NCBI GenBank assembly: GCA_963989385.1 | Contig: OZ022511.1 | Coordinates: 6,634,001-6,698,000 of the forward strand | DNA length: 64,000 bases | From: Ctena decussata | Lineage: Eukaryota; Mollusca; Bivalvia; Lucinida; Lucinidae | Direction: 5' to 3' | Made by a program: the position numbers and the translations under genes | The notes under the pieces: model-generated | Database searches by the model: none | The model's input: the letters and a program-made list of their open reading frames with translations, nothing else | What the model was told of the DNA's origin: nothing | Shown: positions 56,101-60,589 of the stretch, piece after piece | Position numbering within the stretch: the first letter of the stretch is position 1 | Layout of the letters: each line of letters starts with the position of its first letter

Positions 56101-56647
56101 ACTCGTGTAATATGGTTTCGGAATATATAATATATAATCAAGTACGCATATTGGTCAGAGACCTCACTCTTTCATTTTTACATTTTCGGGGATCTTTATT
56201 CTGTTTGCAAAGGGGAATGCTCTAATAAGACTGTACGGGTAGGCTGGCTTTGGAATGTTTCCTGCCTGCAGATAGCGTAAGTAACAGTTTCAGAAGACAC
56301 CACCCCAATAAATTCTTCCAGAAGAGCATATAGTGATCGCTTCTCTATGTCCACTTGCAGTTTGTCTTAAGCATACATGAGAGTAATTATTACATTTTAC
56401 ATATGTCGCCTAGGGAAGCAAATGGGAAGTGCCAGGTCTGTTTAAAACTTGATTAATTGTGTGTTTGGTAAGTGTTGTATCAGTTTCAAGAGCTGTAGCG
56501 GAAAAAATGAAGGTACATGTATACCTAGATATCTTATATACCTACGTTTCAGCTGATATTTTGTCTGTTTCAGCCCCATGCTCCGGTAGCACCATTAGTG
56601 GAAGCATTCTTGTGTCTTCCATTATTTTGCTGTCAATTCTGTTCTAA
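11003..56647 (+). CDS. Nine-exon gene for a cysteine-rich multi-EGF-like protein, probably GPI-anchored; 5' end missing
   Basis: The coding exons are 11003-11140, 20570-20698, 21411-21539, 22186-22320, 33029-33229, 37995-38063, 43951-44130, 53408-53521 and 56574-56647. Each is bounded by AG and GT, all introns are phase 1, and the join is open to TAA, giving 389 residues plus one nucleotide from a missing upstream exon. There are 50 cysteines. Most fall in modules of the form C-x5/6-C-x5-8-C-x3-7-C-x-C-x8-14-C, the EGF-like/EB-module pattern, and many modules have a Gly-Tyr/Asn pair after the C-x-C. The last exon encodes a short polar linker and a hydrophobic end rich in Ile, Leu and Ser with no charged tail, as in GPI-attachment signals. 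No N-x-S/T sequon is present. The start codon and signal peptide exon were not found, and extra phase-1 exons in the long introns cannot be excluded. By family logic the product is a secreted or cell-surface adhesion or recognition protein. Its ligand and pathway are unknown. Confidence 0.85.
11141..12735. other. Intron 1, left part; nothing recognised
   Basis: No cysteine-rich phase-1 exon, RNA gene or matched repeat was seen. Confidence 0.45.
12740..13100 (+). repeat. TCCGTCC-containing element fragment
   Basis: GACCCTTGTCCGTCCATG and a TCCGTCCGCCCG tract are followed by CTTGCAACTCCTCCTACGT, the subrepeat motif of the 6875-7590 family in diverged form, and by two similar stretches ending in GATGTGCATG (near 12910 and 13058). 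Confidence 0.5.
13103..13266 (+). repeat. 164-bp direct repeat, copy 1
   Basis: Starts AAGTAAAAAGTATGCAAAGA. It is nearly identical to 13694-13857, differing at a few positions, for example CATATGGCCAACC against CATATAGTCAACC. It is related to the inverse strand of repeat R1 (GACCAGGAACTGAAACAATC). Confidence 0.8.
13694..13857 (+). repeat. 164-bp direct repeat, copy 2
   Basis: Second copy of 13103-13266, 591 bp downstream in the same orientation. The near identity implies recent duplication or gene conversion. Confidence 0.8.
13858..16435. other. Intron 1, middle; nothing recognised
   Basis: AT-rich. TTTTCGGGGTTCGTTAAAG-like and GCAACTGCC-type bits do not form a coherent element. No exon was found. 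Confidence 0.4.
16440..16985 (+). mobile_element. Hairpin-ended subrepeat element (family of 905-2107)
   Basis: It contains GGCCATGTTGGTCATGTGAC, a GACGGACGACGG tract (16890-16925) and a terminal hairpin AGCTC..GGAGCC/GGCTC..GAGCT at 16948-16979 followed by AA. Same order of parts as 905-2107, with one subrepeat. Confidence 0.6.
17014..18080 (+). mobile_element. Element with TACGTCCG hairpin and subrepeats
   Basis: A hairpin TACGTCCG..CGGACGTA lies at 17014-17040, then a TCCGTTTGTCCTTCCG tract. About four diverged units follow (CATAACCTAGTAAC.. GGATATCATCATGAAA at 17097, 17258 and 17430). The far end, AAAACGGGCGTATTATG (18039), echoes the start, AAAACGGACGTATTATG. Confidence 0.6.
18150..18430 (+). 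repeat. Dispersed repeat family R2, copy 1
   Basis: It shares ACGTATTTTTACC, ATATCGAAACC and TCATTTTAGTTGCCAACTA with 63890-64000, and the AGAAGCT..GCAATACCT part with 40690-41130. No coding content. Confidence 0.55.
18460..19590 (+). mobile_element. GTCCCCCGCC-ended subrepeat element, larger composite copy
   Basis: It starts GTCCCCCGCCATCTCGAAG and ends GGCGGGGACATACATTC (19550). A second start, CCCGCCTTTTCGAAGAAAAG, lies inside near 19069, so this is either two nested copies or an internal duplication. Units with CCTTGTGTGCGCAACTCC repeat through it. Confidence 0.6.
19798..19862. repeat. Possible tRNA/SINE relic
   Basis: GGGTTTCGAACCCG (near 19806) is a B-box-like T-arm, followed by AT-rich sequence without a clear A box. 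Too little remains to call a tRNA. Confidence 0.3.
20570..20698 (+). CDS. Exon 2: EGF-like module 2
   Basis: The acceptor is TTGTTTCAG ending at 20569 and the donor is GTAAGT at 20699. The 129-nt, phase 1-1 exon encodes 43 residues with six cysteines (C-x5-C-x8-C-x5-C-x-C-x12-C). It is a close paralogue of exon 3: both start with the same Ala-Ile-Ile-Gly-Leu sequence and share a Asn-Thr-Glu-Cys motif. The flanking intron sequence is also shared, so the exon was copied in a local tandem duplication. Confidence 0.9.
21046..21361. mobile_element. 316-bp foldback MITE in intron 2
   Basis: It starts ACACTGTAAAC and ends TTTTTACTGTGT. The arms pair over long stretches: GAATAACTGG (21071) with CCAGTTATTC, and TTTCCCGTAATTTTTACGGG with CCCGTAAAAATAACGGGAAA. 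No coding capacity. The superfamily is not determined. Confidence 0.7.
21411..21539 (+). CDS. Exon 3: EGF-like module 3, duplicate of exon 2
   Basis: The acceptor is ACTGTTTCAG ending at 21410 and the donor is GTAAAC at 21540. It has the same length (129 nt), phase and cysteine spacing as exon 2. The last 40 bases of the upstream intron and the first 60 bases of the downstream intron also match those around exon 2. A foldback element at 21046-21361 interrupts the intron of this copy but not the equivalent place before exon 2, so the insertion came after the duplication. Confidence 0.9.
21728..21833 (+). pseudogene. Dead third copy of the exon 2/3 module
   Basis: This stretch aligns with exons 2 and 3 from the acceptor AG (21726-21727) through the conserved ACTGGATATACAGGA block to the position of the donor. 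It is 106 nt against 129 nt in the live copies, a difference that breaks the frame. The donor has become GGCTAG, and most codons for the first cysteines are lost. The acceptor has no good pyrimidine tract. The preceding intron sequence also matches the intron after exon 2. It is a decayed unit of the same tandem exon duplication and is very unlikely to be spliced in. Confidence 0.65.
22186..22320 (+). CDS. Exon 4: EGF-like module 4 with seven cysteines
   Basis: The acceptor is TTGATTTCAG ending at 22185 and the donor is GTAGGT at 22321. The 135-nt exon encodes 45 residues. The opening Val-Ile-Gly-Ser is like the start of exons 2 and 3. The cysteine spacing is C-x5-C-x8-C-x5-C-x4-C-x-C-x8-C, so there is one more cysteine than in a plain EGF module. 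It shares the Asn-Thr-Glu-Cys motif with exons 2 and 3, which suggests all three derive from one ancestral exon. Confidence 0.88.
22553..22790. mobile_element. Foldback MITE family A, copy 1
   Basis: A 238-bp near-perfect inverted repeat with ends TGAGCCACGACA and TGTCGCGGCTCA, flanked by TA on both sides. Inner blocks such as CAGACTCAGATCAG pair with CTGATCTGAGTCTG. Copies lie at 27915-28200 and 54473-54708. TA duplications suggest a Tc1/mariner-type helper, which is inference. Confidence 0.8.
22791..24620. repeat. Intron 4, left part: subrepeat element and unrecognised DNA
   Basis: Near 23165 a hairpin-like ATACCCCTGG..GAGAGGTAT precedes a TCCGTTCGTCCG tract (23216 on). After it come two diverged units with GATAGATACTGATTAGTTTGCAT-type and GATGCTGC sequences (near 23370 and 23545). 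24355-24540 contains two copies of an AGACTATAGAGACTTTAACATT-like stretch. Confidence 0.45.
24622..25500. mobile_element. DNA element with inverted ends rich in ACGTTT motifs
   Basis: The left end GGTTCAGTCTCACTGGCACG (24622) matches the reverse complement of the right end near 25480-25499, and the next 20 bases also match. The interior has many TACGTTTT/AAAACGTA repeats in both orientations and an AT microsatellite near 25150-25180. A second, diverged right end lies near 25680-25795. Confidence 0.6.
25800..27914. other. Intron 4, middle; little recognised
   Basis: 26320-26390 resembles 24330-24400 (ACCG-TTTTCATAATGGTTT, then ATGGAGACTTTAA), a dispersed repeat. No exon with the gene's cysteine pattern was seen. 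Confidence 0.4.
27915..28200. mobile_element. Foldback MITE family A, copy 2
   Basis: It has the same blocks as copy 1 (AGACTCAGATCAGTCTGGGC at 27954, CTGATCTGAGTTTTCGCG at 28140) but worn ends (CACGGCCCA). An extra internal repeat of the CCTTAGCTACCTTTAAG segment makes it longer. Confidence 0.7.
28405..28690 (-). mobile_element. tRNA-derived SINE, copy 2, nearly intact head
   Basis: On the - strand the head reads GCCAGGC, a GTAGCGCAATCGGTAG A box, an arm with a CAT anticodon, GGGTTCGAAACCC and GTCTGGC, so a tRNA-like cloverleaf with pairing acceptor arms is visible. The body matches copy 1 (7850-8110). The tail near 28405-28435 is an ATCAA-rich stretch. The anticodon loop is one base short. 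Confidence 0.75.
28846..29540 (-). pseudogene. LINE reverse-transcriptase 3' fragment with FADD motif
   Basis: On the - strand 29158-29538 reads through VRQGCLLSPTLFNIFLERIL, a signature of non-LTR reverse transcriptases. After a frame change, LRFADDIDALAEE (29125-29165) supplies the catalytic FADD box. A jump then leads to the C-terminal GRQKKRWEDNIKEW block (near 28990). The 5' part and a section between the FADD box and the C-terminus are missing. The clade is not assigned. Confidence 0.8.
29560..30750 (-). mobile_element. Subrepeat element with TCCGTCC tract
   Basis: Six or so diverged units of about 150-190 bp share AAAGATTTCTCCACAA, AAGCTAGAGTAGTCATATTTGGTAT and TTGAGAACCAG..CTCCTGCTTATT (for example 29680, 29855, 30020, 30180). 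The TCCGTCCGTC tract at 29610 occurs twice more nearby. Several open frames on the - strand are only these units. Confidence 0.65.
30758..32092. mobile_element. 1335-bp DNA transposon with 36-bp inverted ends and TTA target duplications
   Basis: The left end (30758-30793) starts TGCTGCGTTTACATTATG and the right end is its inverse with two differences. TTA flanks both sides (30755-30757; 32093-32095), as for PIF/Harbinger elements. The interior is GC-richer than the surroundings, with GTGACAG and CGTAATAAAAC motifs repeated in both orientations. No transposase was recognised, so it is probably non-autonomous. Confidence 0.8.
32096..33028. other. End of intron 4; nothing recognised
   Basis: AT-rich. 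The GAAGCTTGCAGCGATATCTCA stretch near 32380 resembles a piece of repeat R2. Confidence 0.4.
33029..33229 (+). CDS. Exon 5: EGF-like module 5 and the first third of module 6
   Basis: The acceptor is TTAATTGCAG ending at 33028 and the donor is GTAAGT at 33230. The 201-nt exon encodes 67 residues with eight cysteines. The first six form a complete module (C-x6-C-x7-C-x6-C-x-C-x12-C). The last two are the first two cysteines of a module completed by exon 6. The frame joins cleanly to exon 4 on the left and exon 6 on the right, both in phase 1. Confidence 0.87.
33290..34230 (+). repeat. Diverged tandem units in intron 5
   Basis: A motif near CATATC..CCTCATGGAAGTTTGTACAA-AAAGCA recurs about every 250-300 bp (33350, 33915, 34050), with GTGCAGAGAAAAA near 33570 and 34090. 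Confidence 0.4.
34290..35120 (+). mobile_element. Subrepeat element with terminal CGCACC hairpin
   Basis: Four units start GAGCATGAAATATA near 34356, 34524, 34692 and 34872 (about 170 bp). They are followed by a GACGGACGGAC tract (35060) and the hairpin CGCACCTTGCTTAAGCAGGTGCG (35095-35118). Same architecture as 905-2107 with unrelated sequence. Confidence 0.7.
35400..36560 (+). repeat. Diverged tandem units, two kinds
   Basis: 35480-35980: units with ATACGTCTGGGAAAGAT and TTCACCTGTTGCGTTTAGCTC. 35990-36560: units with GCCTTATATCTTGAA-GCTGTTT and CACTTTGAGTGACCTCATA. No coding pattern. Confidence 0.5.
36765..37375 (+). repeat. 44-bp minisatellite, 14 copies
   Basis: The unit contains AGAAACACTAAAGTAAGAAA then TGTTTTCAGTCAAAGATGAA. 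CAGTCAAA starts at 36794, 36838, 36882, 36926, 36970, 37014, 37058, 37101, 37145, 37189, 37233, 37277, 37321 and 37365. One spacing is 43. Copies vary at fixed sites (GAAATG/GAAACG; AATAGG/AATAAG), and in the second half the variants tend to alternate. Confidence 0.95.
37376..37994. other. End of intron 5; nothing recognised
   Basis: No repeat or exon seen before the acceptor of exon 6. Confidence 0.4.
37995..38063 (+). CDS. Exon 6: rest of EGF-like module 6
   Basis: The acceptor is CTTTATTTAG ending at 37994 and the donor is GTAAGT at 38064. The 69-nt micro-exon encodes 23 residues with four cysteines, ending in Cys-Arg-Arg. Joined to the tail of exon 5 it gives C-x7-C-x8-C-x3-C-x-C-x10-C, a complete module. 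A module divided between two exons is a departure from the one-module-per-exon rule seen in exons 1-4. Confidence 0.83.
38479..38625 (+). pseudogene. LINE ORF2 C-terminal tail
   Basis: An open stretch of 48 codons to TAA reads MNNLPKEIKLVN then MLKVAVKSYLF, the usual last lines of CR1/jockey-type LINE proteins (W-N-x-L-P ... FK-x-x-x-K-x-YLF). Upstream of it the frame cannot be followed. It is a 5'-truncated copy. Confidence 0.6.
38684..38945 (+). repeat. Two ~152-bp tandem units
   Basis: TTTCAAAATAAATTGGCA..CTTGATGAGTAGAAGTGTCAT recurs near 38835 as TTTCAAAATAATTTGGCA..CTTGATAAGTGGAAGTGTCAT, each ending in CACTTGAAGGTCA-type sequence. Confidence 0.65.
38946..39970. other. Intron 6; nothing recognised
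   Basis: No repeat or exon that I can support. Confidence 0.4.
39972..40350 (-). mobile_element. Hairpin-ended element, family of 905-2107, truncated
   Basis: TTAGCTCGCCTGAGCC at 39972 with its partner near 40000-40020 matches the terminal hairpin of the 16440-16985 copy in inverse. It is followed by GGCTCCGTCCTCCGTCGTCG and an ACTTGGACGAT-type stretch. Little else of the element remains. Confidence 0.5.
40690..41130 (+). repeat. Dispersed repeat family R2, copy 2
   Basis: It shares TATAGACCTATCAATGGTAAAA with 63625-63650, TTGTACATTGTATTTTTA (40916) with 63888, and AGTGAGAAGCTTGCGGC..TACCT with 18335-18360. Confidence 0.6.
41284..41512 (-). pseudogene. C2H2 zinc-finger relic: a string of finger linkers
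   Basis: Five degenerate linkers lie on the - strand: HTEEIPC (41492-41508), HTGEKPN (41457-41471), HTGEKSY (41388-41402), HTGDKPY (41327-41341) and SGEKSY (41291-41302). They are variants of HTGEKPY, which joins C2H2 fingers. Spacing is 35-70 bp instead of 84, frames differ, and the paired cysteines and histidines are mostly gone. It is a broken remnant of a poly-zinc-finger exon. Confidence 0.65.
41513..43440. other. Intron 6; nothing recognised
   Basis: Short open frames only, none with family resemblance or the gene's cysteine pattern. Confidence 0.4.
43452..43600. repeat. TAAGACG-repeat element fragment
   Basis: ACCGTATTTCTTCGGTTGTA starts it. TAAGACGGGG, CAAGACGGATCC and TAAGACGCGTC then follow at intervals of about 55 bp. 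Similar CCGTATTT..TAAGACG ends are common in animal MITE-like repeats. The other end is not clear. Confidence 0.4.
43951..44130 (+). CDS. Exon 7: EGF-like module 7 with a Ser/Thr/Gln-rich insertion
   Basis: The acceptor is the weak TTTTGCAAAG ending at 43950. The donor is GTAAGT at 44131. The 180-nt exon encodes 60 residues with seven cysteines. Between the second and third cysteines lies a long insertion of about 22 residues, rich in Ser, Gln and Thr. The C-x6-C-x-C-x14-C end is EGF-like. The seventh cysteine starts the final module. The CAAAG acceptor is not ideal, but frame, phase and cysteine pattern all fit. Confidence 0.82.
44147..45400 (+). mobile_element. Subrepeat element with repeated TCCGTCCG heads
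   Basis: It begins 16 bases after the exon 7 donor boundary. The head TTGCACAACCCGCAGGTTTG occurs at 44149 and 44934, with a diverged third at 45268 (TTGCACGACCCACAGG). Each is followed by a TCCGTCCG tract. Units with GCGAAAACGCTTATAACTC and GCATGCATAAC recur between them. Confidence 0.7.
45647..45826. mobile_element. 180-bp foldback element
   Basis: AACGTTTCGGCTAATCAAAG pairs with CTCTGATTGACCGAAAATTT at the outer ends. The inner ATGCTACATTGTCTTCAT pairs with ATGAAGATAATGTAGCAT around a GAAA loop near 45742. A transcript would form one long hairpin. Confidence 0.7.
46680..46970 (-). pseudogene. LINE C-terminal fragment, second copy
   Basis: Nearly the same sequence as 28846-29080: CCATAACCTTACTAGGTCGT, then TATTGTCTTCCCACCTCTTC on the + strand, encoding the same GRQKKRWEDNIKEW block on the - strand. 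It goes on into a different stretch (VWPRLKVF-type, with KTKKLR) than the 28846 copy, which fills part of the gap there. Confidence 0.75.
46971..47480. other. Intron 7; nothing recognised
   Basis: No repeat or exon that I can support. Confidence 0.4.
47490..48000 (+). repeat. Three diverged ~190-bp tandem units
   Basis: TGCCACTACAACACAGTTTAGACATGC-type, then GATCA..TTATTGCAGA and CCCCTTAAATTACA, recur near 47500, 47695 and 47885. The CAACTCCTCCTACAG motif links them to the 6875-7590 family. Confidence 0.6.
48277..48312. repeat. Short perfect inverted repeat
   Basis: TTTGCGACAGTA and TACTGTCGCAAA surround about 10 bases. It lies in a longer symmetric stretch with GACGTC on both sides. Confidence 0.7.
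48438..48597. mobile_element. 160-bp foldback element
   Basis: GGGGATAACTG (48438) pairs with AATTATCCCC at the far end. CATTTGGGGAGGTAAATCAT (48461) is an exact inverse of sequence near 48551-48570. The loop is about 45 bases. Confidence 0.75.
48600..49200 (+). repeat. Four ~140-bp tandem units
   Basis: TGACAATATCT, then GGTCAAGGTCACAGTTGCT-TTTAGAAAAA, then CTCTAGCGCTTTTATTT recur near 48605, 48740, 48880 and 49020. Confidence 0.65.
49236..50010 (-). mobile_element. Hairpin-ended subrepeat element, family of 905-2107
   Basis: The hairpin TAAGCTCATCTGAGCC..GGCTTATAGGTGAGCTTA (49240-49288) is followed by CCGTCGTCCGTCCATCC and two units with GTCACATGACCAAGATGGCC (49435; a diverged match at 49905). 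This is the reverse of the order seen at 905-2107. Confidence 0.65.
50230..51040 (+). repeat. R1 repeat family, + copy 2
   Basis: It parallels 2150-3060: TTGGTCAGGTATCAGACCCA, GATGGGTTAGGAAACCTTCA and GGGTAGCTGAATGACCACCT, in the same order. This region fills in the likely full length of R1, about 800 bp. Confidence 0.65.
51060..51490 (-). mobile_element. Fragment of the 905-2107 element family
   Basis: GGTCACATGACCAAGATGGC occurs at 51296 and, diverged, near 51375, with ACTTGGCCGATTGAAGCCAT. The hairpin end is not seen. Confidence 0.5.
51491..53407. other. End of intron 7; nothing recognised
   Basis: Only 52200-52330 matches elsewhere (10213-10350, a worn R1-like piece). There is an AAATA run near 53333-53350. 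No exon found before exon 8. Confidence 0.4.
53408..53521 (+). CDS. Exon 8: diverged C-terminal cysteine module
   Basis: The acceptor is ACTTTTTACAG ending at 53407 and the donor is GTAAGA at 53522. The 114-nt exon encodes 38 residues. It starts with Tyr-Ala-Gly-Thr after the splice, echoing Tyr-Ala-Gly-Ala at the start of exon 7. Five cysteines are spaced C-x5-C-x4-C-x2-C-x7-C, unlike the other modules, so this may be an incomplete or differently folded module before the membrane anchor. Confidence 0.8.
53825..54015 (+). repeat. Dispersed repeat R3, copy 1
   Basis: CTACAGTGCTTGCAGTAGGTGCGG and ATATAGACTGAAATACTGTC match 55915-56030. Function unknown. Confidence 0.6.
54473..54708. mobile_element. 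Foldback MITE family A, copy 3
   Basis: Ends TGAGCCGCGACACGG and GTGTCACGGCTCA. The middle matches copy 1 (CTCAGATCAGCCTGGGCATC). 236 bp. Lies in intron 8. Confidence 0.8.
54709..55835. other. Intron 8; nothing recognised
   Basis: A 79-codon open frame at 54896-55135 has no family resemblance and no cysteine pattern like the gene's. Confidence 0.4.
55845..56045 (+). repeat. Dispersed repeat R3, copy 2
   Basis: CTACTGTGCTTGTAGTAGGTG and ATATAGACTGAAATACTGTC align with 53880-54010. Both copies lie in intron 8, in the same orientation. Confidence 0.6.
56574..56647 (+). CDS. Exon 9: hydrophobic C-terminus and stop codon
   Basis: The acceptor is TTGTCTGTTTCAG ending at 56573. The exon encodes 24 residues: one cysteine, a short run of Ser, Gly and Thr, then about 13 hydrophobic residues ending in Ile-Leu-Phe at the TAA (56645-56647). 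Small residues followed by a hydrophobic end with no basic cytoplasmic tail is the classic layout of a GPI-attachment signal. A tail-less membrane anchor is the alternative. Confidence 0.82.
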
Positions 56648-56657
56648 AATGGTAAGT
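56648..56657 (+). promoter_or_regulatory. Possible 3' UTR splice donor just after the stop
   Basis: Four bases after the TAA comes AATG followed by GTAAGT (56652-56657), a strong donor consensus. If used, the gene has an intron in its 3' UTR starting within 5 nt of the stop, too close to trigger nonsense-mediated decay by the usual 50-55 nt rule. If it is not used, the 3' UTR runs on into the minisatellite at 56690-57860. Confidence 0.5.
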
Positions 56658-56689
56658 ACTTTACTTGGCTGCAGATGAAACATCTCAGA

Positions 56690-57860
56690 TGTATTCAGTT
56701 CTACAGAAGCCACTTACACTATATAATCTGTGCCATGTATACAAGCCAATAGCCTCTGCAGTCGTAATATCTGACCTGTTGTTCCATCTTTTAATAGAAG
56801 CCTCTAGATTACTTCAGCTGTACCATTTTACTTGTAGTTACATCAATGGTAGCCACTTGGGTTCTGCTGTTGTACTACATCACTTGTAGTTACATGTATA
56901 GAAGCCACTTGGTCAGTGTAGCTGTAACATCTCACTTGTAGTTATACCCATACTAGTCACTTGGTTACTGCAGCTACACAATCTCACCTGTAACATCTTT
57001 AGAAGCCACTTGGTATCTGCAGTTGTATCACCTCATGTGTAGTTCCATCCATGTCACTTCGGAACTACAGCTGTACCATTTTGCTTGTTGTTACATCTTT
57101 AGAAGCCATTCGGTTGTTACATCTACAGAAATTTAAAGAGTAACTACACAGAAGCCACTTGATTACTGCATAATACTATTTTACTTGTAAGTACATCCAT
57201 AGATGAAACTTGGTTCTTGCAGCTGAATCGTCTTACTTATTACTGTATGTCCATAACTGTATGTACTTATTACTGTATGTATGTTACTTATTACTGTATG
57301 TACATTACTTATTACTGTATGTACATAGTACATAAAAGCCATGTGGTCATTGGAGCTGTGCTATAGCACACGTAGTTGAGCTATACAAACAATTTGTTAA
57401 CTTCATCTATACTAACTAACTTGTAATCACATCTATAGAAGCCGCTTTGTTGCTGTAGCTGTACCATCTCAACTGTACATCTATACTGTAGTGGCCACTT
57501 CGTTACTGCATCGCAACCATTCCACTTGGATAAATAGACGTAGAATCGACATGGTTACTGCACTTGCACTAGGTCTCTTATAGTTATAGCTATAGGAGTC
57601 TTATATTAACTGCAACTGCACAACCTCATTGTTCCTTACAGCGGTAGTTTTAATTGATAGCTGCAGCTGCACCGTCTCACCTGAAGTTACATCCCTAGAA
57701 ACCATTTAATTGCTGTAGCTGTACTATTCTACTCATAGTCACATGAAAATAGCTATTTGGTAACTGCAGCTGCACAGTCTCGTTGGTTACATATAGTGAC
57801 AGCTTATGAAGCCATTTAGTTACTGTAACTGTGCCATCTCACTTATAGTTTGAAGCCCGT
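56690..57860 (+). repeat. Degenerate minisatellite after the stop codon
   Basis: About 18 imperfect units of 50-65 bp around CATCTATAGAAGCCACTTGG, then TTACTGCAGCTGTACCATCT and CACTTGTAGTT. It also contains a TTACTGTATGTACATTAC sub-array (57225-57320). It lies in the 3' UTR or its intron. Confidence 0.7.
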
Positions 57861-59345
57861 TTAGTTATTTTGAAAATGCACTTAACGAATAACAAACATT
57901 CGTAAGTCAGATCTGAGTTGATTTAATAAATGCAGTATTAATTGAAAACAATACGCCGGTAAGAGCATGGTATAAAATAAATTAATTCATTTACCGGCTT
58001 GTTTCCTCCTGTTCCTCTGTTTGGTTGGGTTTGTTGGTCGAATCTCGTATCTCAATAAATTCCAGAGTACAGCAAATATGCAAGTGCTAGTTTCAATTCA
58101 GATATTTCTCAAATTTTGGCACTTGCAATTTCGCTTCTGTACTTTAATTTGGGTGAAGGTGTTCAAATGAAGTAGCTTGTCATTATGAATATTTCTGTAA
58201 GCATCTTAATGACTTTTAATAATTATAGTAGTAACTCGTCAAGCATTAATACAGGCTATATATTCATTTATGTCTGAAACTTTGTCATAACAGAAAGTAA
58301 CCTTTAAAACCTTTAATACATTAAGAAAGCTCACAAAACAGAAAGACAAAGTGTGAGTATCGTATTCATCTAACAAACACTGATATTATTTTGAGTTGGT
58401 TTGCATTTTCAAAATGGCTGATCACGTGCTGTTTCACGTCGCAGGAAATAAAGGGAATTCCAGTACAACGATCTGTTACTTCTTTATTTTCGAATGCAGT
58501 CTGATAGCATATAGCGCTGAGAATGCGTACTTCTACGTACTTTAAGCTGGTATCTGTGTCTTTACCGAGAGTTTACAAGTTTTTTTATGTTTAATCCTCT
58601 CCCAGTTTCGGACAAACAACATTCACAAAGGTGTAGAATACCAAACCCTGCTTTCATATATGGGGGACGATTAAATAAATATATATATATATATATATAA
58701 AACCAACGATCAAATCGCGAATATCATCAAAACACTCATGATTCCATATTCTCCGCGCTTCAGTTTGAAATAATGCATATATACAATAATAACATAAGCC
58801 TGTTTTTGTCTTCGTTACATATCTTATATTTACTGGTGAAGTATTTAATATGTATAACTGTCGTTTCAGATTGAATCGGGATGCTGTCACCACAGAAAAA
58901 AATGCCTTTAAAGAATTCGATAGACGCCGGTGAAACAACAACAAAAACAACAACAAAGTCATTTATACGACACTAGGCGGCATATGTTTTATCAGTAATG
59001 TGACATCTCGGACTTAGAACAACACGAAAATACTTTAAAAAGGCTTATATTTAAGTTTAGACAAAATTATAGAAACAGCTGTCACTCCACACATGTTCTT
59101 GACTTTTCCGGTTTTGACCCGTAGCTCCATTTATTGATTATTAGTAAAGGTGAACAAGTACACTTTCAGGGAAAGCTAATCTACCAATTTACTTATTGTC
59201 TCCCTTGTCGAGCGAGTTCAACCTTTGTGTTTACCTTTAAGAGTTGAATTTTTTAACAACGTCTTTGTAAATGGAAGTTAAACTGAGGTCACGCAAGAGT
59301 TTCCCTTTATAAAACTGGTGCATAAAATGGAGATGTATCTGTTCA
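57861..59345. other. 3' flank; TA microsatellite and unrecognised DNA
   Basis: A (TA)n run lies at about 58678-58699. AATAAA-like signals are frequent in this AT-rich DNA, so I do not pick a poly(A) site. Confidence 0.45.
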
Positions 59346-59347
59346 CT

Positions 59348-59552
59348 AGGGGCCGTATCTATAAAACGACTTAAGTGGTCTCTATGCTGTTGCTAAGGCT
59401 AAATTTCTTTCAAGGAGATTCTCTACAACTATGAATTTTGCTCTGCAGGTTCCTCCAAAGCCAATTTCATAGTTGTAGGCAATCTCCGTTATAGAAATTA
59501 AACCTTAGCAACAGCATAGCAACGACTTAAGTGTTTTTATAAATACAGCCCC
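59348..59552. mobile_element. 205-bp foldback MITE
   Basis: AGGGGCCGTATCTATAAAAC pairs with TTTTATAAATACAGCCCCT, ACGACTTAAGT with ACTTAAGT, and ATGCTGTTGCTAAG with CTTAGCAACAGCAT. Inner ACAACTATGAA blocks also pair. No coding capacity. Confidence 0.75.
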
Positions 59553-60104
59553 TGACCTAAGTAAAGAAAGGGGAAACACACATGAACTATAAAAGCACGT
59601 GGGACTTTTTTTCGTAAACATCCTGATACAGTTTCTTCGCTCTTAATGCATTTCACAGATAACAAATTTTACTCATTTTTTATTATTAGCGGGTAATCAG
59701 AGTTTTCAAAAAGAATTTATAATAATATATCATAAATCAATTCCATTTTTCATAGATTTTACTGCAGTTGTTATGGAACGAATAATAAGAGAAAACTGAA
59801 ATACAAATAGATTAAGAAATGTGAGACACATGCTATATTTTTAATCAGTATTGCAACGTAGATTCCGTTTTGGTTTCTTTTTTTTCACATTATCGTTTAT
59901 TTGCTATAACTACTGGAAAGGCACTTAACGAAGCAACATTTTTAAGCAGTTAAAATGAAATTTTCTAATCGAAAAAACACCGAATGAGTTTGAGCATAAG
60001 ACTTTAAAATTTAAAGCATATGTACGTGTCAATATAGAATAAAAGGTGTTTGTAACAGAAACGTTTATAAAAAACAATGCAACATTGTTTTCATAACACT
60101 ACGA

Positions 60105-60440
60105 TAGACAATGATCAGGAATCAATATAATCAAATCCCACATTCCTGCCAAAAGGGTAAAAAGAAGTACGCACACACAAAGTGACAAGAGTTCACGGAA
60201 GACACGCACAGTAAACCGAATGAGCAGATGTTTTCCAAACAGATGGTCATTCAGCTACCCTAATTATAAAGCAACAACATCTACTTTACATATCTTATAT
60301 TCTAAATTGCAAAACAAACAAAACAGAAAGCAGAATGGGCAGCCATTAAGGTGACGAGTCTGCTAAAGATCAGACTCAAGCGGACATTACTACATGTGGT
60401 ACAGAGGACAACAGTGGTACCGCTTTTGAGCCCTGTGTTC
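60105..60440 (-). repeat. R1 repeat family, inverted copy 2
   Basis: CAATGATCAGGAATCAATAT, GTTCACGGAAGACACGCAC and GATGGTCATTCAGCTACCC follow the order of 6105-6290. Confidence 0.65.
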
Positions 60441-60589
60441 ACGTTTTCATTTGAGCAACACTGATCTGTGTGTCTCTGCTTGTTGCAGACACCAACTTTT
60501 GCATGTACATCCTGCCTGAATATTTTTCCTTTAATTTCGAATTTTTACCATTTCAGTTTCGATTTTAAGACTAATAGATCTAGTGCATG

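Noticed and set aside
58654..58962. 102-codon - strand open frame
   Set aside because: Its end is the translated TA microsatellite (Ile-Tyr repeat). The rest has no recognisable content.
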